A DNA stretch of 64,000 bases, taken from positions 124,001 through 188,000 of the forward strand of contig JAFBJZ010000958.1 in NCBI GenBank assembly GCA_016785225.1. Reading direction: 5' to 3'. The translations under genes and the position numbers were made by a program. The DNA is from Psettodes erumei (taxonomy: Eukaryota; Chordata; Actinopteri; Pleuronectiformes; Psettodidae). This document shows positions 22,801 to 33,700 of the stretch, piece by piece (positions within the stretch are counted from its first letter, which is position 1; every line of letters starts with the position of its first letter). The notes beneath the pieces are model-generated. The model made no database searches and was not told where the DNA came from. It saw only the letters and a program-made list of their open reading frames with translations.

Positions 22801-25177
22801 GACAACAGGCATATTCAGCTCATGTGCTCCATTTGAGAATCCAGTATCCAGTGTTTGCTGGCACATGAGATCAGTTTATTCCTTTCACATTTTATTGTGT
22901 TTTACTTGCAGCCTTAGCATGTACAGGATATGTTCATGATTGTGTGTACTGAACCAGCTGCGTTATGGGTACATAACAACTCAAGATTTTTTTTTATTCT
23001 CCTTCTGAGACTTATTCCCTGTACCATTGTAAGGCAACAACTTATAATTATCTTCATTATTGTTTGATTTGATGATTATTAATCATTTGGTCTATAAAAT
23101 GTCAAAACAGGCCCTCATTTCCTTATAGTGGGTGACATTAATAAAATTATATCAGAGGTCACACTCTTTGTGTTTCTATTACTGATATGCAGTGACATGG
23201 ATTTAGCATTAAGGCATAGAAAAGAATAATACTCCTTACTGCAGCTGAGCTGAGAGTGACAGTATTACACGTTTTAACTGTGTCACTGTAGACTTTGTTA
23301 TTGTTTTGTGTAACTTCAAAAGCCCAGTGTGTCAGAGTGAATCAGGCACAGAGTTGAGTTTGGACAGTGAGACCGCCTGTGTGTCCTCTTTCCTCAGGCC
23401 CATTCATTCCTACGAAGTCGCTCTATAACTCATAAATATACATCTTCTTTTTCAAAAGGCTCAGTTATTCTGTAAACATCTGGATAGTGTATTTTAGCAC
23501 AATGTCACTGTGAAATCATGTTTCTCCAAACCATTGGACGAAAAATAGTTCTGCTTCATGACAATATATATTTCAAATGATCCAGTTGGATTTTCAAAAC
23601 AGTATTTAGTTTAAGAAGCACAAGCAGCACCACTTCAGCTGGAAAATTCCCATTTTCTGTTTTTGGAGAAACTCGGTTTTCACAGGACAGTGACCGGAGT
23701 ACATAGTGCAATTGTGTGGAAGGGATTGGAAGCAGTAATTACACTAAGATCAATTACCTCTTCAGCAAAAGAGGAAGAGGAGGAAAGAGGAAGAAAGCAA
23801 AACATTACAAAATTTGATTATTTGTCAGTTTGACACAAACAGCCCCTTATTTAATCTTACATTTTAGTAACAGATGTTTTAAAAAATATATCAGCAATGG
23901 TGGGTTCTTTTTCAGATGCGAGTGGAACAGAGAAACCCTGAAACCCCTTGCTGTGAGACAGGTCGGACAGCTGTTCTTTGGGTTAAGTAGATGCATCCCT
24001 GTCCGTTTGAAGGGCAGATGAGGACTAATCACCCTGCTCTTAGAAAGTGACAAATTAGATACTCTCAGGGAGATTGTAGTTGGTTGTGTTCTGGTTTTCT
24101 TTAAACATGTTGCATCTGGCCTCCACCTTTGTTATTCCTTTAGGGGAGCTACATGCGAAACTTCCTGCTTACTGTAGATCATTTTAGAAAATGCAAACAT
24201 AAATAAGGTATTACTAGCATTTAGAATTTACAGTGTCACAGCTGTGATATGACAGCGATCCAGGAGGGACAAGCTGAAGGGCTTGGCCAGTCTTAGACCA
24301 CATCCTCCTGTCTACTGTACACTTAAATTTTTAATGGTTCAAGGGATGGTTAAAGTGTGTTTGAATCTGGCTTCCATCATTTATCCACTGTCATGTTTAC
24401 CCTGTATATTTATGGGTAAATGTCTCCATAAGAGCCTGAGTCTGAAATCGTGTATTACCTAACTCATGTGTCCACCTGGGAGAAGGTGAGGTATTGTCAA
24501 TTAGTGTAAGATGGCACCAAGACTAATATATCAGCTCAACAACTACTCCCTGAGAGTCCTTGTCCTTCGATATTATGTCCTGTATTGCAGGTCAGTATGT
24601 GAGCTGGCACTGCATCTGCTCTGCTCTTGCTTCTACACCCTTTGAGAACTGTGCGAAACAGGGATTCACGACGCATGTCACTCAGTTTCCGACGTCAAGT
24701 TACAATTAAACCAGAGCAGGAGATGTCCAGGGCATCAGCACAAGCATCTAAATCCTGACAGCAGTTAGAGTAGCGTACGTGGTTCCGCAGAGGATTCGTG
24801 TTTTCATGCATGTACCACCAGCTGAATTCACAGATTACCATTGGCCCTGATTTAGGTCAGCTCTATCTGGGGCATGATGCCATGGTACAGTATATTCCTT
24901 ATTCATTACATGTGCTGTGAGATGTACTGAATGATCCTAATACTTCTCAACCATCATTTCCATTCTCAAGCCGTGCAGAGGGACAGTGTGCACAGCTGAA
25001 AATCTCTTAAATGCGAAGTAAAACAAAGAGATTGTTCGGTGCTGTCACGCACCCGTGAGAAACGGTCGTCGGATAGCTCCTCTAAATAAAAAAAAGGTGG
25101 AAATCATATAAATCATCGTACTTACCCAAAATCCCAACAACAAAAAGTTTCAGCACTGCGTACTCATGTGCATCCAT
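10604..25177 (-). CDS. ramp3: Receptor activity-modifying protein, RAMP3-like (three exons)
   Basis: Single-pass membrane partner that chaperones calcitonin-receptor-family GPCRs to the cell surface and sets their ligand preference (known for RAMPs). Spliced CDS: 25177-25126, 14712-14553 and 10859-10604, joined with phases 1 and 2. It gives 155 residues, within the usual RAMP range. Seen: signal peptide (about 1-20), six ectodomain Cys (35, 47, 64, 79, 89, 111), the family motif C-Y-W-P-N-P (89-94), a W-V-D-P-P segment (118-122), one transmembrane helix (about 126-146), and the cytosolic stop V-V-W-C-S-K-R-S-D-I-L-A. N-glycosylation sequons at 36, 65 and 110, six Cys rather than the four of RAMP2, and the S-K-R-S-D tail favour RAMP3; RAMP1 or a teleost-specific RAMP remains possible. 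Introns are about 10.4 and 3.7 kb. The gene lies head-to-head with the giant-exon gene at 26.7 kb. Confidence 0.9.
10860..14552 (-). other. RAMP intron 2
   Basis: About 3.7 kb. It holds a tRNA-derived SINE near 12.3-12.5 kb, AT-rich DNA, and a stretch near 14.04-14.36 kb that is open on both strands. No exon of another gene is supported. Confidence 0.7.
12318..12500 (+). repeat. tRNA-derived SINE
   Basis: A-box-like AGCCCAGTGGTAAGGGC near 12330 and B-box-like AAGTTCAAATCCTGG near 12395, followed by an unrelated tail of about 90 bases. This is the head-plus-body layout of fish SINEs. Confidence 0.6.
14553..14712 (-). CDS. ramp3: RAMP exon 2: first half of ectodomain
   Basis: 160 bases between acceptor TTCTCAG (ending 14713) and donor GTATGA (from 14552). 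It encodes the T-D-S-F-S-T-E-P start of the mature protein, then C-N-E-S, V-C-G-E-D-F, W-C-N-L-T-H-F-I, with the first three conserved Cys. Confidence 0.9.
14953..14995 (+). repeat. End fragment of a common teleost interspersed repeat
   Basis: ATTACCTCTGCCAGAGAGG followed by TTATGTTTT matches the terminal 'cctc.gcca.ggaggttatgtttt' end of a very common fish repeat family. The other end of that family is seen at 48722-48892. Confidence 0.4.
15095..15255 (+). repeat. tRNA-like SINE remnant
   Basis: A-box-like GAGCTGAGTGGTTAGGG near 15107 and B-box-like GGCTCAATTCCCAGC near 15167. Degraded. Confidence 0.45.
16640..16742 (+). repeat. SINE remnant
   Basis: GTAGTGGTAGCCTTGAGG head-like segment, then GGTTAAATGCAGAAAAG and a GGGATCAATTAAGGA tail. 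These match the layout of a common teleost SINE 3' half. Degraded. Confidence 0.4.
16778..16835 (+). repeat. Terminal fragment of a Tc1-like element
   Basis: ATCAATCAGCCACAACATTA followed by AAACCAGC resembles the terminal repeat of the Tc1-like family whose transposase remnant is at 26.0-26.5 kb. Attribution is from memory of the family. Confidence 0.35.
19523..19575. repeat. ATT/AAT microsatellite with inverted arrangement
   Basis: A run of ATT units (19523-19541) is followed by AAT units (about 19557-19572), so the pair can fold back. Confidence 0.6.
19671..19847 (+). repeat. L2-type LINE 3' end
   Basis: GGAAGTTTTCCCTCGCCACTG, TAAGTGCTTGCTCATTG, CCTTGAGCTGATG and a final ACAAACAAAATCAAGTTAAG follow the order of the common teleost L2/Maui-type 3' UTR. 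Confidence 0.6.
20925..21062 (+). repeat. Teleost SINE-like repeat 3' end
   Basis: Ends in CTATATAAATGCAGTCCATT, a hallmark end of a common fish repeat. It is preceded by a GC-rich body unlike its surroundings. Confidence 0.5.
25126..25177 (-). CDS. ramp3: RAMP exon 1 (coding part): signal peptide
   Basis: ATG at 25177-25175. Seventeen codons plus one base end at a consensus donor GGTAAGTACG. The peptide M-D-A-H-E-Y-A-V-L-K-L-F-V-V-G-I-L is a short hydrophobic signal sequence. Phase 1 matches the two-base start of exon 2 exactly (G plus CC makes Ala). The exon is too short to be seen as an open frame; I found it by looking for a phase-1 donor after a signal peptide. Confidence 0.8.
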
Positions 25178-25635
25178 CACGCCGTGACAATCCAATCGCA
25201 CTTCGAATAAAAGCTCAGCTGCAGCTCCGTGAAAATGTACATTTGAAGCGAATCATCGTTAAAATTATCCACATTGAACAAATCCGAGCTCCGTCATGCT
25301 CTCATGAGTCCAGACTGAGGATGACGGATTTGGAGGGAAGAGCCAGAAAAACAAAATAAATCTGATCTGAGCGTCCTCTGGATGATCGAAGCATGAGGAG
25401 TCACAGCTCAGGACCAGTCAGACAGTCCCACATCCTCTGTGGAGGGAGGGAGGAAAGGGAAGAAATGGAGGAGAGGGAAACGGTTACCCCAAAGCAGTGA
25501 CACTAAATTATGTTCACTGAATAACAGCGACCAAAGACCAAGCCCTGTAAGTCTACGCTCACATTTTCGTGTGATGTGGGAAATGGATGCAGAGGACAGG
25601 CTGCAAAAAGAATCCAGTTACAGACCTCCATAATT

Positions 25636-25670
<35 letters not shown>

Positions 25671-26009
25671 ATCTCTTCGACTGTCTTATTTTAACGGACA
25701 TTTGAACACATATACCCATTGTTTTCCTATAACTGTTTGTAGTGACATATACCCCGTCATGATTATAATGTCACTGAAATAAAATCTGATGCTGTCTTTC
25801 AGACTGCATGTTTTTATGAAACAACACTGACCTCGTCTGGTTTCCTTTCACGTTGCAGAAATACGTCAAGTTCCACGTCCCATCGGCCAAAAACAGAAAC
25901 TTGTGGCTGGGTTAGGGTTAGCGGCTTCAGGCTCACCATAAACTGAGCTAGGTGAAAACCTGGTCTGATGGAACTGTATTTCTGCTGAGACTATTTCACA
26001 ATTTTTGTG
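25178..26009. promoter_or_regulatory. RAMP 5' UTR/promoter side of a divergent intergenic region
   Basis: The RAMP transcription start should lie in the first few hundred bases. The region has scattered CpGs and no clear minus-strand TATA box at a fixed distance. A (TTCT)n microsatellite lies inside at 25635-25670. Promoter role is inferred from position only. Confidence 0.4.
25635..25670. repeat. (TTCT)n microsatellite
   Basis: About nine uninterrupted TTCT units. Confidence 0.9.
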
Positions 26010-26460
26010 AATAGCATGAATTCATGGACCCAGCCTGCCTTGTATCAACAGTCTAGCTTGCTGCTGGGTGGTGGTGGTGTGATGGTGTGGGGAATATTTT
26101 AAGTCATGGTTTGACTGTCACGACCTGTCTGAGTATTATTGCTGACCATGCGCATCTTCTAATAGATACCTCTAAAATGATAATGTCCCACGTCACAAAC
26201 AGAAAGCCGCAAACTGCTTTCATGTACAAGTCAGTGAGTCCAGTGAACTTCAGTGTCCTCCCCAGGCACCAGATGTGAATCAAGTTGAACACCTTTGGGA
26301 TGTGGTAGAACAGGAAAATGATCTGCAGATCATTGATCAAATCTGCAGAAATGATGCGATGAAATCATGGAAACATGGAGCAGAATCTAAGAGGAGAGTT
26401 CACATCATCTTCTCAAAGACAGAAACTACCCAGTGTCAGCATGATGCAAGGTTTTTTTTA
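26010..26460 (+). mobile_element. Tc1-like transposase fragment (C-terminal part), decayed
   Basis: The nucleotide order matches the C-terminal half of a Tc1-like transposase gene common in fish: a G-G-V-M-V-W-like segment (GTGGTGTGATGGTGTGGGG), then the DNA for the D-N-A-P-C-H region (mutated), then GAACACCTTTGGGATGTGGT encoding the E-H-L-W-D-V-V box. Several stops and frameshifts are present, and no complete ends were found. It sits between the divergent RAMP and giant-exon genes. Confidence 0.65.
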
Positions 26461-26689
26461 TGAATATAGGTTGTGTAGCCTATTGTTTTGCACAGTAAAG
26501 TTTCATATACATTTCTAATATATACTTTATTACTTGAAAAAAAAACTAATTATTTTTGGCCGATTACAAGGTTTAGCAGTTCGTCTTTAAACACGTAAGC
26601 AAATAAAATTAAGCAATCTTAAATAAACATAATGAGGCTTTAAAAGGCTACAACGGAAGAGTATCAAGCATCAAGCAGCTGGACAGTGT

Positions 26690-26944
26690 CTTGAGAAGGA
26701 GCCGTGGTTTGGAGAGAAAGAAATGGGACGCAGCCGGGAGCACGATCTCATGCAGGTGTTGAACTTTGACCACCACCCTGACGTAGACGGGCACCTGACT
26801 ACGGGCTCCACACTGACCTGCAAGTCAGTACCAGAGGGCTCACTGAACCGGTTTCCGTAGGATGTCAACAAGTGACGCAGGAGAGTCGGAGCTCAGAGTT
26901 GTAGGAGGAGAGGCAGAGCGAGTTGCGCGGAACTCCACTACAAG
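26690..26944 (+). promoter_or_regulatory. Probable untranslated first exon and promoter of the giant-exon gene
   Basis: A more GC- and CpG-rich stretch than its surroundings, ending in CTACAAG at a good donor GTAAAC (26945). The exon start is not defined. The next exon with a start codon is at 30740. A 45-codon upstream ORF (26723-26860) lies inside if transcription starts before it. This is a prediction from position and the donor only. Confidence 0.45.
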
Positions 26945-29900
26945 GTAAACAAACTGGAAAGGTCTTGTTTTTAATCAAACTGTATGTGATTTATCGAACT
27001 TAACTGTTGCGTACTTTTTATTCTTCTGTTGACTTGCTGGAGACTTTTTAGCCACGGTATGGGTCGTACTGGTTAACGGGGTAAAATCACACCGAACTCT
27101 TTTTTAAAACTGTATAATCGATGTCATAATGTTTGTCAGGCAGCATATACATGTATCGTTGCTAAACGAAAACCTGTCTAGATGTATCGCTCATTTTTGT
27201 GTAATATCGACGTGAACGTTTTGTCATTCCATAGTTTACGCTTGGTTCAGCTGCAGTATAGTGACCACGCTTTATTCAGCAGCAAGGGGAAGGCGGAAAT
27301 AACGTGTAACATATTAAATGTGTTCGTGTGTGTGTGTGTTTGGGGGGGGCAGGGTCGGCGCTGCACGCGTGTGTTTGTCACACACGCAGTTAACAACGTC
27401 AACGTTAACACGGGCTACGGTAAACCACCATCATCAGGTTAAGTGCTGTTTTAGTGCAGTGCAGCTTGAGTGGCCCGTCAGGCGAGCTCATGCATGTGTG
27501 CACATCCAGGCAGTTTGCCAGCCTTGCTACCATGGATGCACATTTACAGGCTGAAATGCAAATAGCGCTGCTGTAGGTCAGTCAGGCACACGGGTGTGGC
27601 AGTAAACTGTCTCATTTTGTCCTCCACACCCTTTCTTGCCACTATACTAATTCATCAGGTTCTCTGCAGATGAATGTTAAAAATTAGTTTAGGGTGTAGA
27701 TCATTTGCCGGACCTGGAACATTACATGGGTTTGTCAGTGCTGAGCACACACCCATGCTGTAGTTCAGGCTGGATCCTTGTGCTTATGTAAGTGTCAGCT
27801 GGCAGATCTGGGCTCACACCCACAGCCCGGCTGAGCTCAGTGAAGAATACAACATGCTTGCATGAGACACACCACATATGATGCTTCCAAAGAGCTAGTC
27901 AAAGACAATAAATTGTCATCAACTCACAAGGCATAAAAACAGACAGCCGCATGGTTCACTTGGATGACGTACGTGTTACATGGCTGCAGCAGGGTGTTTC
28001 TGTTTCATCAACACAAGGTCAGAGGTCACGACCTCTCTATGGTTTTACAGTCCATAGTGGAATTTAAATTACTGTTGTGTATGTTACTATAAATTCAAAC
28101 TATTCATGTTATTGATTAATCTCTGAACAATGTTTCTCAGATTGTGTGTCAAGTCTAAAAACTATCAGATGATTTCCTACAGCCCCCCAGACCCTCATTT
28201 ATTGTTCCAGAAGAAGCGACAATCTGCTCATACAGGAACACCTTATAAATTCATGCAGTCATAAAGATCTTAATAAAGACCTGTGATCTTATAAGATTTC
28301 TTCTGTAGCCTCCGGCAGAGGCTGGGTCACAACACTCAGTTCCATACACATGAAGGGTGTGTTGGTGGCTGAAGAGTATGAAAATCTCCCTCCCTCCTCA
28401 CATTTCTTTGTGCTTCTCTCTCATGTCATATCATGTCAGGCTTTTATACTAGGCTCTCCCAGATTATGCTCTAATGAGACCAGGGAGTCACCCCTGAAGG
28501 CAAGGTGTGCAGAGGTGCAGCTTTGGGTGATGGCCCATGTGTTTGTGAAAGAAGAGTCGATTGATCACATAAAGCACAACAAGTTACATTGGGTCTCTGG
28601 ATCCTCAGCAGCAGTCTCTTGCCACACAATGATCACTGAATTGAAATAAAAGGAGAGAGTGATCCTGGAATGTCCCATGAGAGATAATCGCTCTTATCTC
28701 ATTTAAGCAACAAAGGCTGCGATAACACATACGCTTATATTTCTTTTACCGCCAGGTCACAGCATGGACTCAACTTTGGGCTGCAGCCGTAAATGTGTGC
28801 CTGCATGTTTGAGTGGGTGTGTTAGTGCTGTACTCTGGTTGTAAGAGAGGTGGGGTGAACAGAGTGGAGTTATTATGTAACCACATCTTATCAGTGAGAG
28901 GAGGAGGAAAGCTTGGCTGTGGGATTTTCCTCGGTCTAAGTTTTCTGCCTGCTTCTTTGCTATAGCAGTGAGATTACAGCGAATCAACGCCATCTTTACA
29001 TCTTCTATTCAAATTTTATATAATTGCAATTATATTTACATTAGTGTAAAGATCTGTGTTGTATAAAAGGTTTAGATATGCTGAGAGATTAAATCTTATT
29101 CTTCACTTGAATCTTTATTATCTTGAAACACACATAAAACATGACATTTTACAAATAGTAATGTAGTATAAACCTTGTGTGGTGTTCATATTTTTGTTAT
29201 TCAGCCAGTGTTCGTGCGTCTGGTGGACCTGCTGCATTTTTGGGTTTTCAAATCAACATAAACAATTTTATTTTTAAATAGTCAACAGATGTTTTACTTC
29301 ATCCCAATTACAAGCCATATGAACAGCATATATGGTTAATATTTGCCCTTTACCTTTGTTAGATCAAAATTATGAATTAATATGCTACTTGTTTTTGGTT
29401 TGTTTTTTAATAAAATGTAATTTAAAAAAAGAAAAGTGGGACAGTTGTTCTTTTCATTTTTCATTTTCATTTTTCTTTTGATAAAAAATGAAAACAGGTC
29501 CCACAGACCCAAACACCATACAAGGTTTAAAATAGTGTTTTCTTATTTAATTCATAATAATTTACATTATTGTCAAAAGAAATGTCTTCATTTCCTAATT
29601 AATTTAAATCTTTTTTCCCCCCAAATTTCTGTTAACCTCATCTTCTGTCACTCTTGAAAGTATTGCCAGTAGTTAATCTCCTCAGTTCTCTGAGCTGACG
29701 GATCACCTCAGACCAGCGTTTCCAGATACACAGTATATTTATACTACGCGACAGCAGTCAGCTCTCAGATATGGAACCGTTTCTCCTTACCCTTGTAGTA
29801 AGTTGCTACTTGATGCTTTGATAACCTGAAATGAATCTTCTGGAAAGTCAAAACTTTCCCGTGATTGATATAAAAATTCGCAGTAAATGTGAATCACAGG

Positions 29901-30739
29901 TACCTTCCTCTTGAATGCTGAGTAGATTTCGTCTATTGCCTTGTGTTTATGGGCCTGTTATATAGTTATCCCAGTCTGCACCGAGTCTGTACAGCACAGT
30001 ACAACAGTAGTTCTTTCAGGATCTTTTTCATCTGTGGCATCAGCCACAACAAAATGAATGTAATACTACAGTACAGCACTGTACAGTATAGTACAGTACA
30101 GTATGCTGGTGTAGGTAAGCCAATGCTGCCTGTGTCACCAGCTTTCTGTATGACCTCCAGTGATAGTTCTGCTCTGACTTATGCTGTATCGTTTAAGTAC
30201 TGGGTAGATCTAGTGTGTTTAAAAAGTTCCTCATGGATTCCTCATCCTCCGTAGATGTTGCCAAGCAAAACCATAGAAAGAAAGTGTACTCCAAAGAGCA
30301 GAGCAGGCCATTTCATATAACAGACATACACCTCTTCAGGAGTGGAGAAATAAATGCATGTCAGGGCTGTGGCATCTACAGCGATACCACGTGGTGACTA
30401 TAAGAACAGTGGCTGCAGGTAGATCGTGGCGGAGTGGGGAATGTAATTATGGCTGGATGTCATGCATGTCTAGAAATGGAGGAAGTCTGATACTCACATA
30501 TAAATCTAAACACATGCTGTAGGTCGTGTCTATGTTGGGACCAACATCAGCTCCTTGTGTTGACTGTAAATCCAGCTTGATCTTACCCCCAGCTGAAATG
30601 CCCTTTAGCAAGGCACTTCCTCACCCATCTACATCAGCTGGGCTACACAGCGCAGAGGTGTAGGGTCTGGAACCAGTAATTATTCATCTATCAATGGAAG
30701 TAATGTTGATAAATACTCATAGGTTTTTGTGATTTTTAG
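26945..30739 (+). other. Intron 1 of the giant-exon gene
   Basis: Begins GTAAAC and ends in GTGATTTTTAG. It has a short TG-rich and G-rich stretch near 27315-27350 and a TACAGT-rich run near 30060-30103. No other coding sequence is supported. Confidence 0.4.
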
Positions 30740-33700
30740 GGCACAACAGGATGACATATTTGACGAGAGGTTCCAGCAGGAAAACCATCATGGTGGTGAA
30801 CATCACCTATCAGCCATCACACGTAAGGGGGCACAAAGAGGTGGGACACAAAAATTGACACAACATGTTACAAGTAATGTATATGTACACATCTTTATCT
30901 TAACAAGCTGTTCTAAATCTATGACAGCACTAATAATTGAAGCAGACACAACAAGACAGGAGGCTGCTGGCTGTGCGGGCTCAGAGGTCCAGATTCAGAA
31001 GCCTTCTGGACCCAGATTCACCTCTTCTCTCTTCATAACACTTTCCAAATATCTACGCCTCAACAAAGCCGAACTACAACGCAAGCCACTGCCTGACTCC
31101 TGTATACACAGGTAAACCAGGAAAAGACACAATGAAATTCAGCGCTAACCTTGCTCATAGACTCATTCGATACTTTTTGGCCCATAGTTGAGGGACTTAA
31201 CAGTGTTTGGTCCTTCCTGCTTTGGCATGCGGGACATTATGGTGTAATCTCTGTCCGTGTCCAGTGACTATCTCCTGAATAAAATGACATTGATTGTGTG
31301 CATGAAGCTAGGTACACATATGCAGCTTTGCACTGAAAGGACCAGCAAGATTTATCTGATTAATTGTCAGAAAAGCATTCCCTCAGTGACACATAATTTG
31401 TCTATATGTTTGTGTTTAGAGGTCTAAGACCAGGAGGGAAACCACCTGGTCCATAGGAGGCTAGATCACCAAGACCGGGGGCCTCAGACCCTCAGGGGCT
31501 CTAAAAGCTCAAGATTCACTGTGTGGTTTTTGGTAATGAGATTAACTGAAAATGTGAACCTGGAGTTCAATACAACTAAGATGGGCCCTTCATTATTAGG
31601 GGCCCTGTCTTGTAGAAGGAGCTTGTAATTTAATGTTACACATTTCAAATAAATTTAAATCAAATTACCACAATGGGGGCCCAACATCAGAATTGTGCCC
31701 TGGGTTTCCTTTGCGGCTTAATCTGGCCCTTGACAATGTTTTGTGTCATTATTGGGTTGGAATGATATTTATCTGATTGAGACAGACCTAATAAATTCAG
31801 TATGACACAGTAATTCAGCTTTAGCTTGCAATTATATTCAGTGAATATTAAGCAAAGCGTGACAGAATGCAGGACTTCTAAGTCCAACCTGTGTTTTGTA
31901 CACTGTAATGTGTTACGATTGTTCTGATATTGTTGTCAAAGTAGCCCCCCCCAAGAAAAATGTGCTCCAGTGCTGACTACATATTCTCGTTTTCACAGTC
32001 AATGTGCCATAAAGTGTCACAAATTACGGACAAGTTAGCAGCACAAGAGTTTTAGCGGTTATTTTAAGTCAGACTGCTTCCTTGGTTGTCTGGGGAAATC
32101 AATGTATTTAGATCAGATCTGATGTGACATAAAAAAACGCTTTCAACATTTATGTGGTAGAAAAGGTTTTCTTCATCGGTTCAAGAGAGGACACTCCCGC
32201 TCACTGCCTGCCGGCCATCTGCGGATTTTCATACCATCGAACCATCCAACATGACCTTATATAGACATACAGTGCTGAGAGTGTGATCATGTTTGCGCAG
32301 TATGCACATATGTAGTCCATGTGCTGGAATGGCCAATACCCTGTAAGTGCCCTCAAATATGATTGGGACTTTACTGTACATGTGGATGTGAGAAAACAGT
32401 TAAGTAGCGAGGGACAGAGGAATGCTGATCATCCTGCTGATCAGCATTGCTGTGGCAAATGTGAGCCATCTAATCCTTCCAATGTTATAGCAGAGCATGG
32501 GAATGCTGTGACAGTTTATTTTCACACCCTCATTCTCATGTTAACAATGCTCTCAGATTGTTGATGCATCTGTGAATCTTAAATTGTTTTTGTTTTTTTT
32601 AACACATCACCTCCCACAATTGACAACATCAAAGGTCAAGATATTACCAAGGTTTTCTTTTCTCCATTTTATTTGAGTGCCCATTACATGTCAGTGAGAG
32701 TATATTTACTTTGAACACAAAGTACAGTTTAAATTAAATGATGAACAAAATCAAACTTGCATGCCATCTCGATGATTTACTACCTTGTCAAACGTATTCC
32801 TTATTGCCTTCAACTTAACCACACCCAATAAAGGAGACAACGCTCAAAATAATTAATTAACTTGTGCATCCCTTTTATTGTGCAACACAAACTGTATTTA
32901 ATAAAAGCTCCTTGGCTCAGACAAGTTCTGCATACTGCACATTATGTCCAGTATACAGTTACATGATGCGTAATCCTGACTAGAAGGCCCTAATGGTTTT
33001 TATGTCTCCCCTCTCCCCTGTTTTACCAGTTTGAGTGAACCACAGAGAGCTGAGACTGAGGGCAGCTGCTGTCAGGTAAAGATCATCCACAGCCCAATCC
33101 ACTGGCTTACAGTATAAAATCTACTATAGAACAAATGTTTATTTGCAAATTGTCAATCCCACTTCATCAAAGATTTTCCCAAAAGATCAATACTTAAGGT
33201 ACCTAATTTATGGTAACAGGTTTAAAGCCACTGAAGGACTTTGAAAATTACATCAAACCCCATAACATATTACTATAGTACTTCATACTCCTACTGAAAA
33301 ACACCCAAGAGTGGTGGAGTTGGAAGGGACAGTATGTGTGTTTGGGTGTGTGTCCTTGGAAATATTTCATGCCTTTCAAAAATAACCTGTTTGTCAAGGC
33401 ATGAATCTCACCATGGGAACAGAAGCTTTAGCAAAGCTCTGGCTTCTGTGAGCACAATATTTACAGTTGTAGAGTAAGTAAAGCCAGAAAATGTTTTTAC
33501 TCTGCTATACACACAATTGCATCGATATGATTCTATAAGCAGAAGATGACATATGAAAAGAGTTGGGCTTTAATGACTGAGCTAGATGCAGGGATGTTGT
33601 GTGTCATATGACATTATCTCTACAAGATTCACTATAAAATAGCAAAAATACATACATTTAATTTGAACAATTTCTTCATTAAATAATGAATGTAATACGT

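Larger units (their letters stand above)
14713..25125 (-). other. RAMP intron 1 (about 10.4 kb)
   Basis: A long intron between the signal-peptide exon and exon 2. It contains several repeat remnants listed separately (near 14.95, 15.1, 16.6, 16.8, 19.7 and 20.9 kb). Nothing else coding is supported; the open frames inside are short and without family motifs. Confidence 0.7.

Noticed and set aside
30829..31115. Coding continuation after the predicted start exon, ending at a donor-like CACAGGTAAAC
   Set aside because: No convincing acceptor or pyrimidine tract, and the start exon at 30822 already joins the giant exon in phase.
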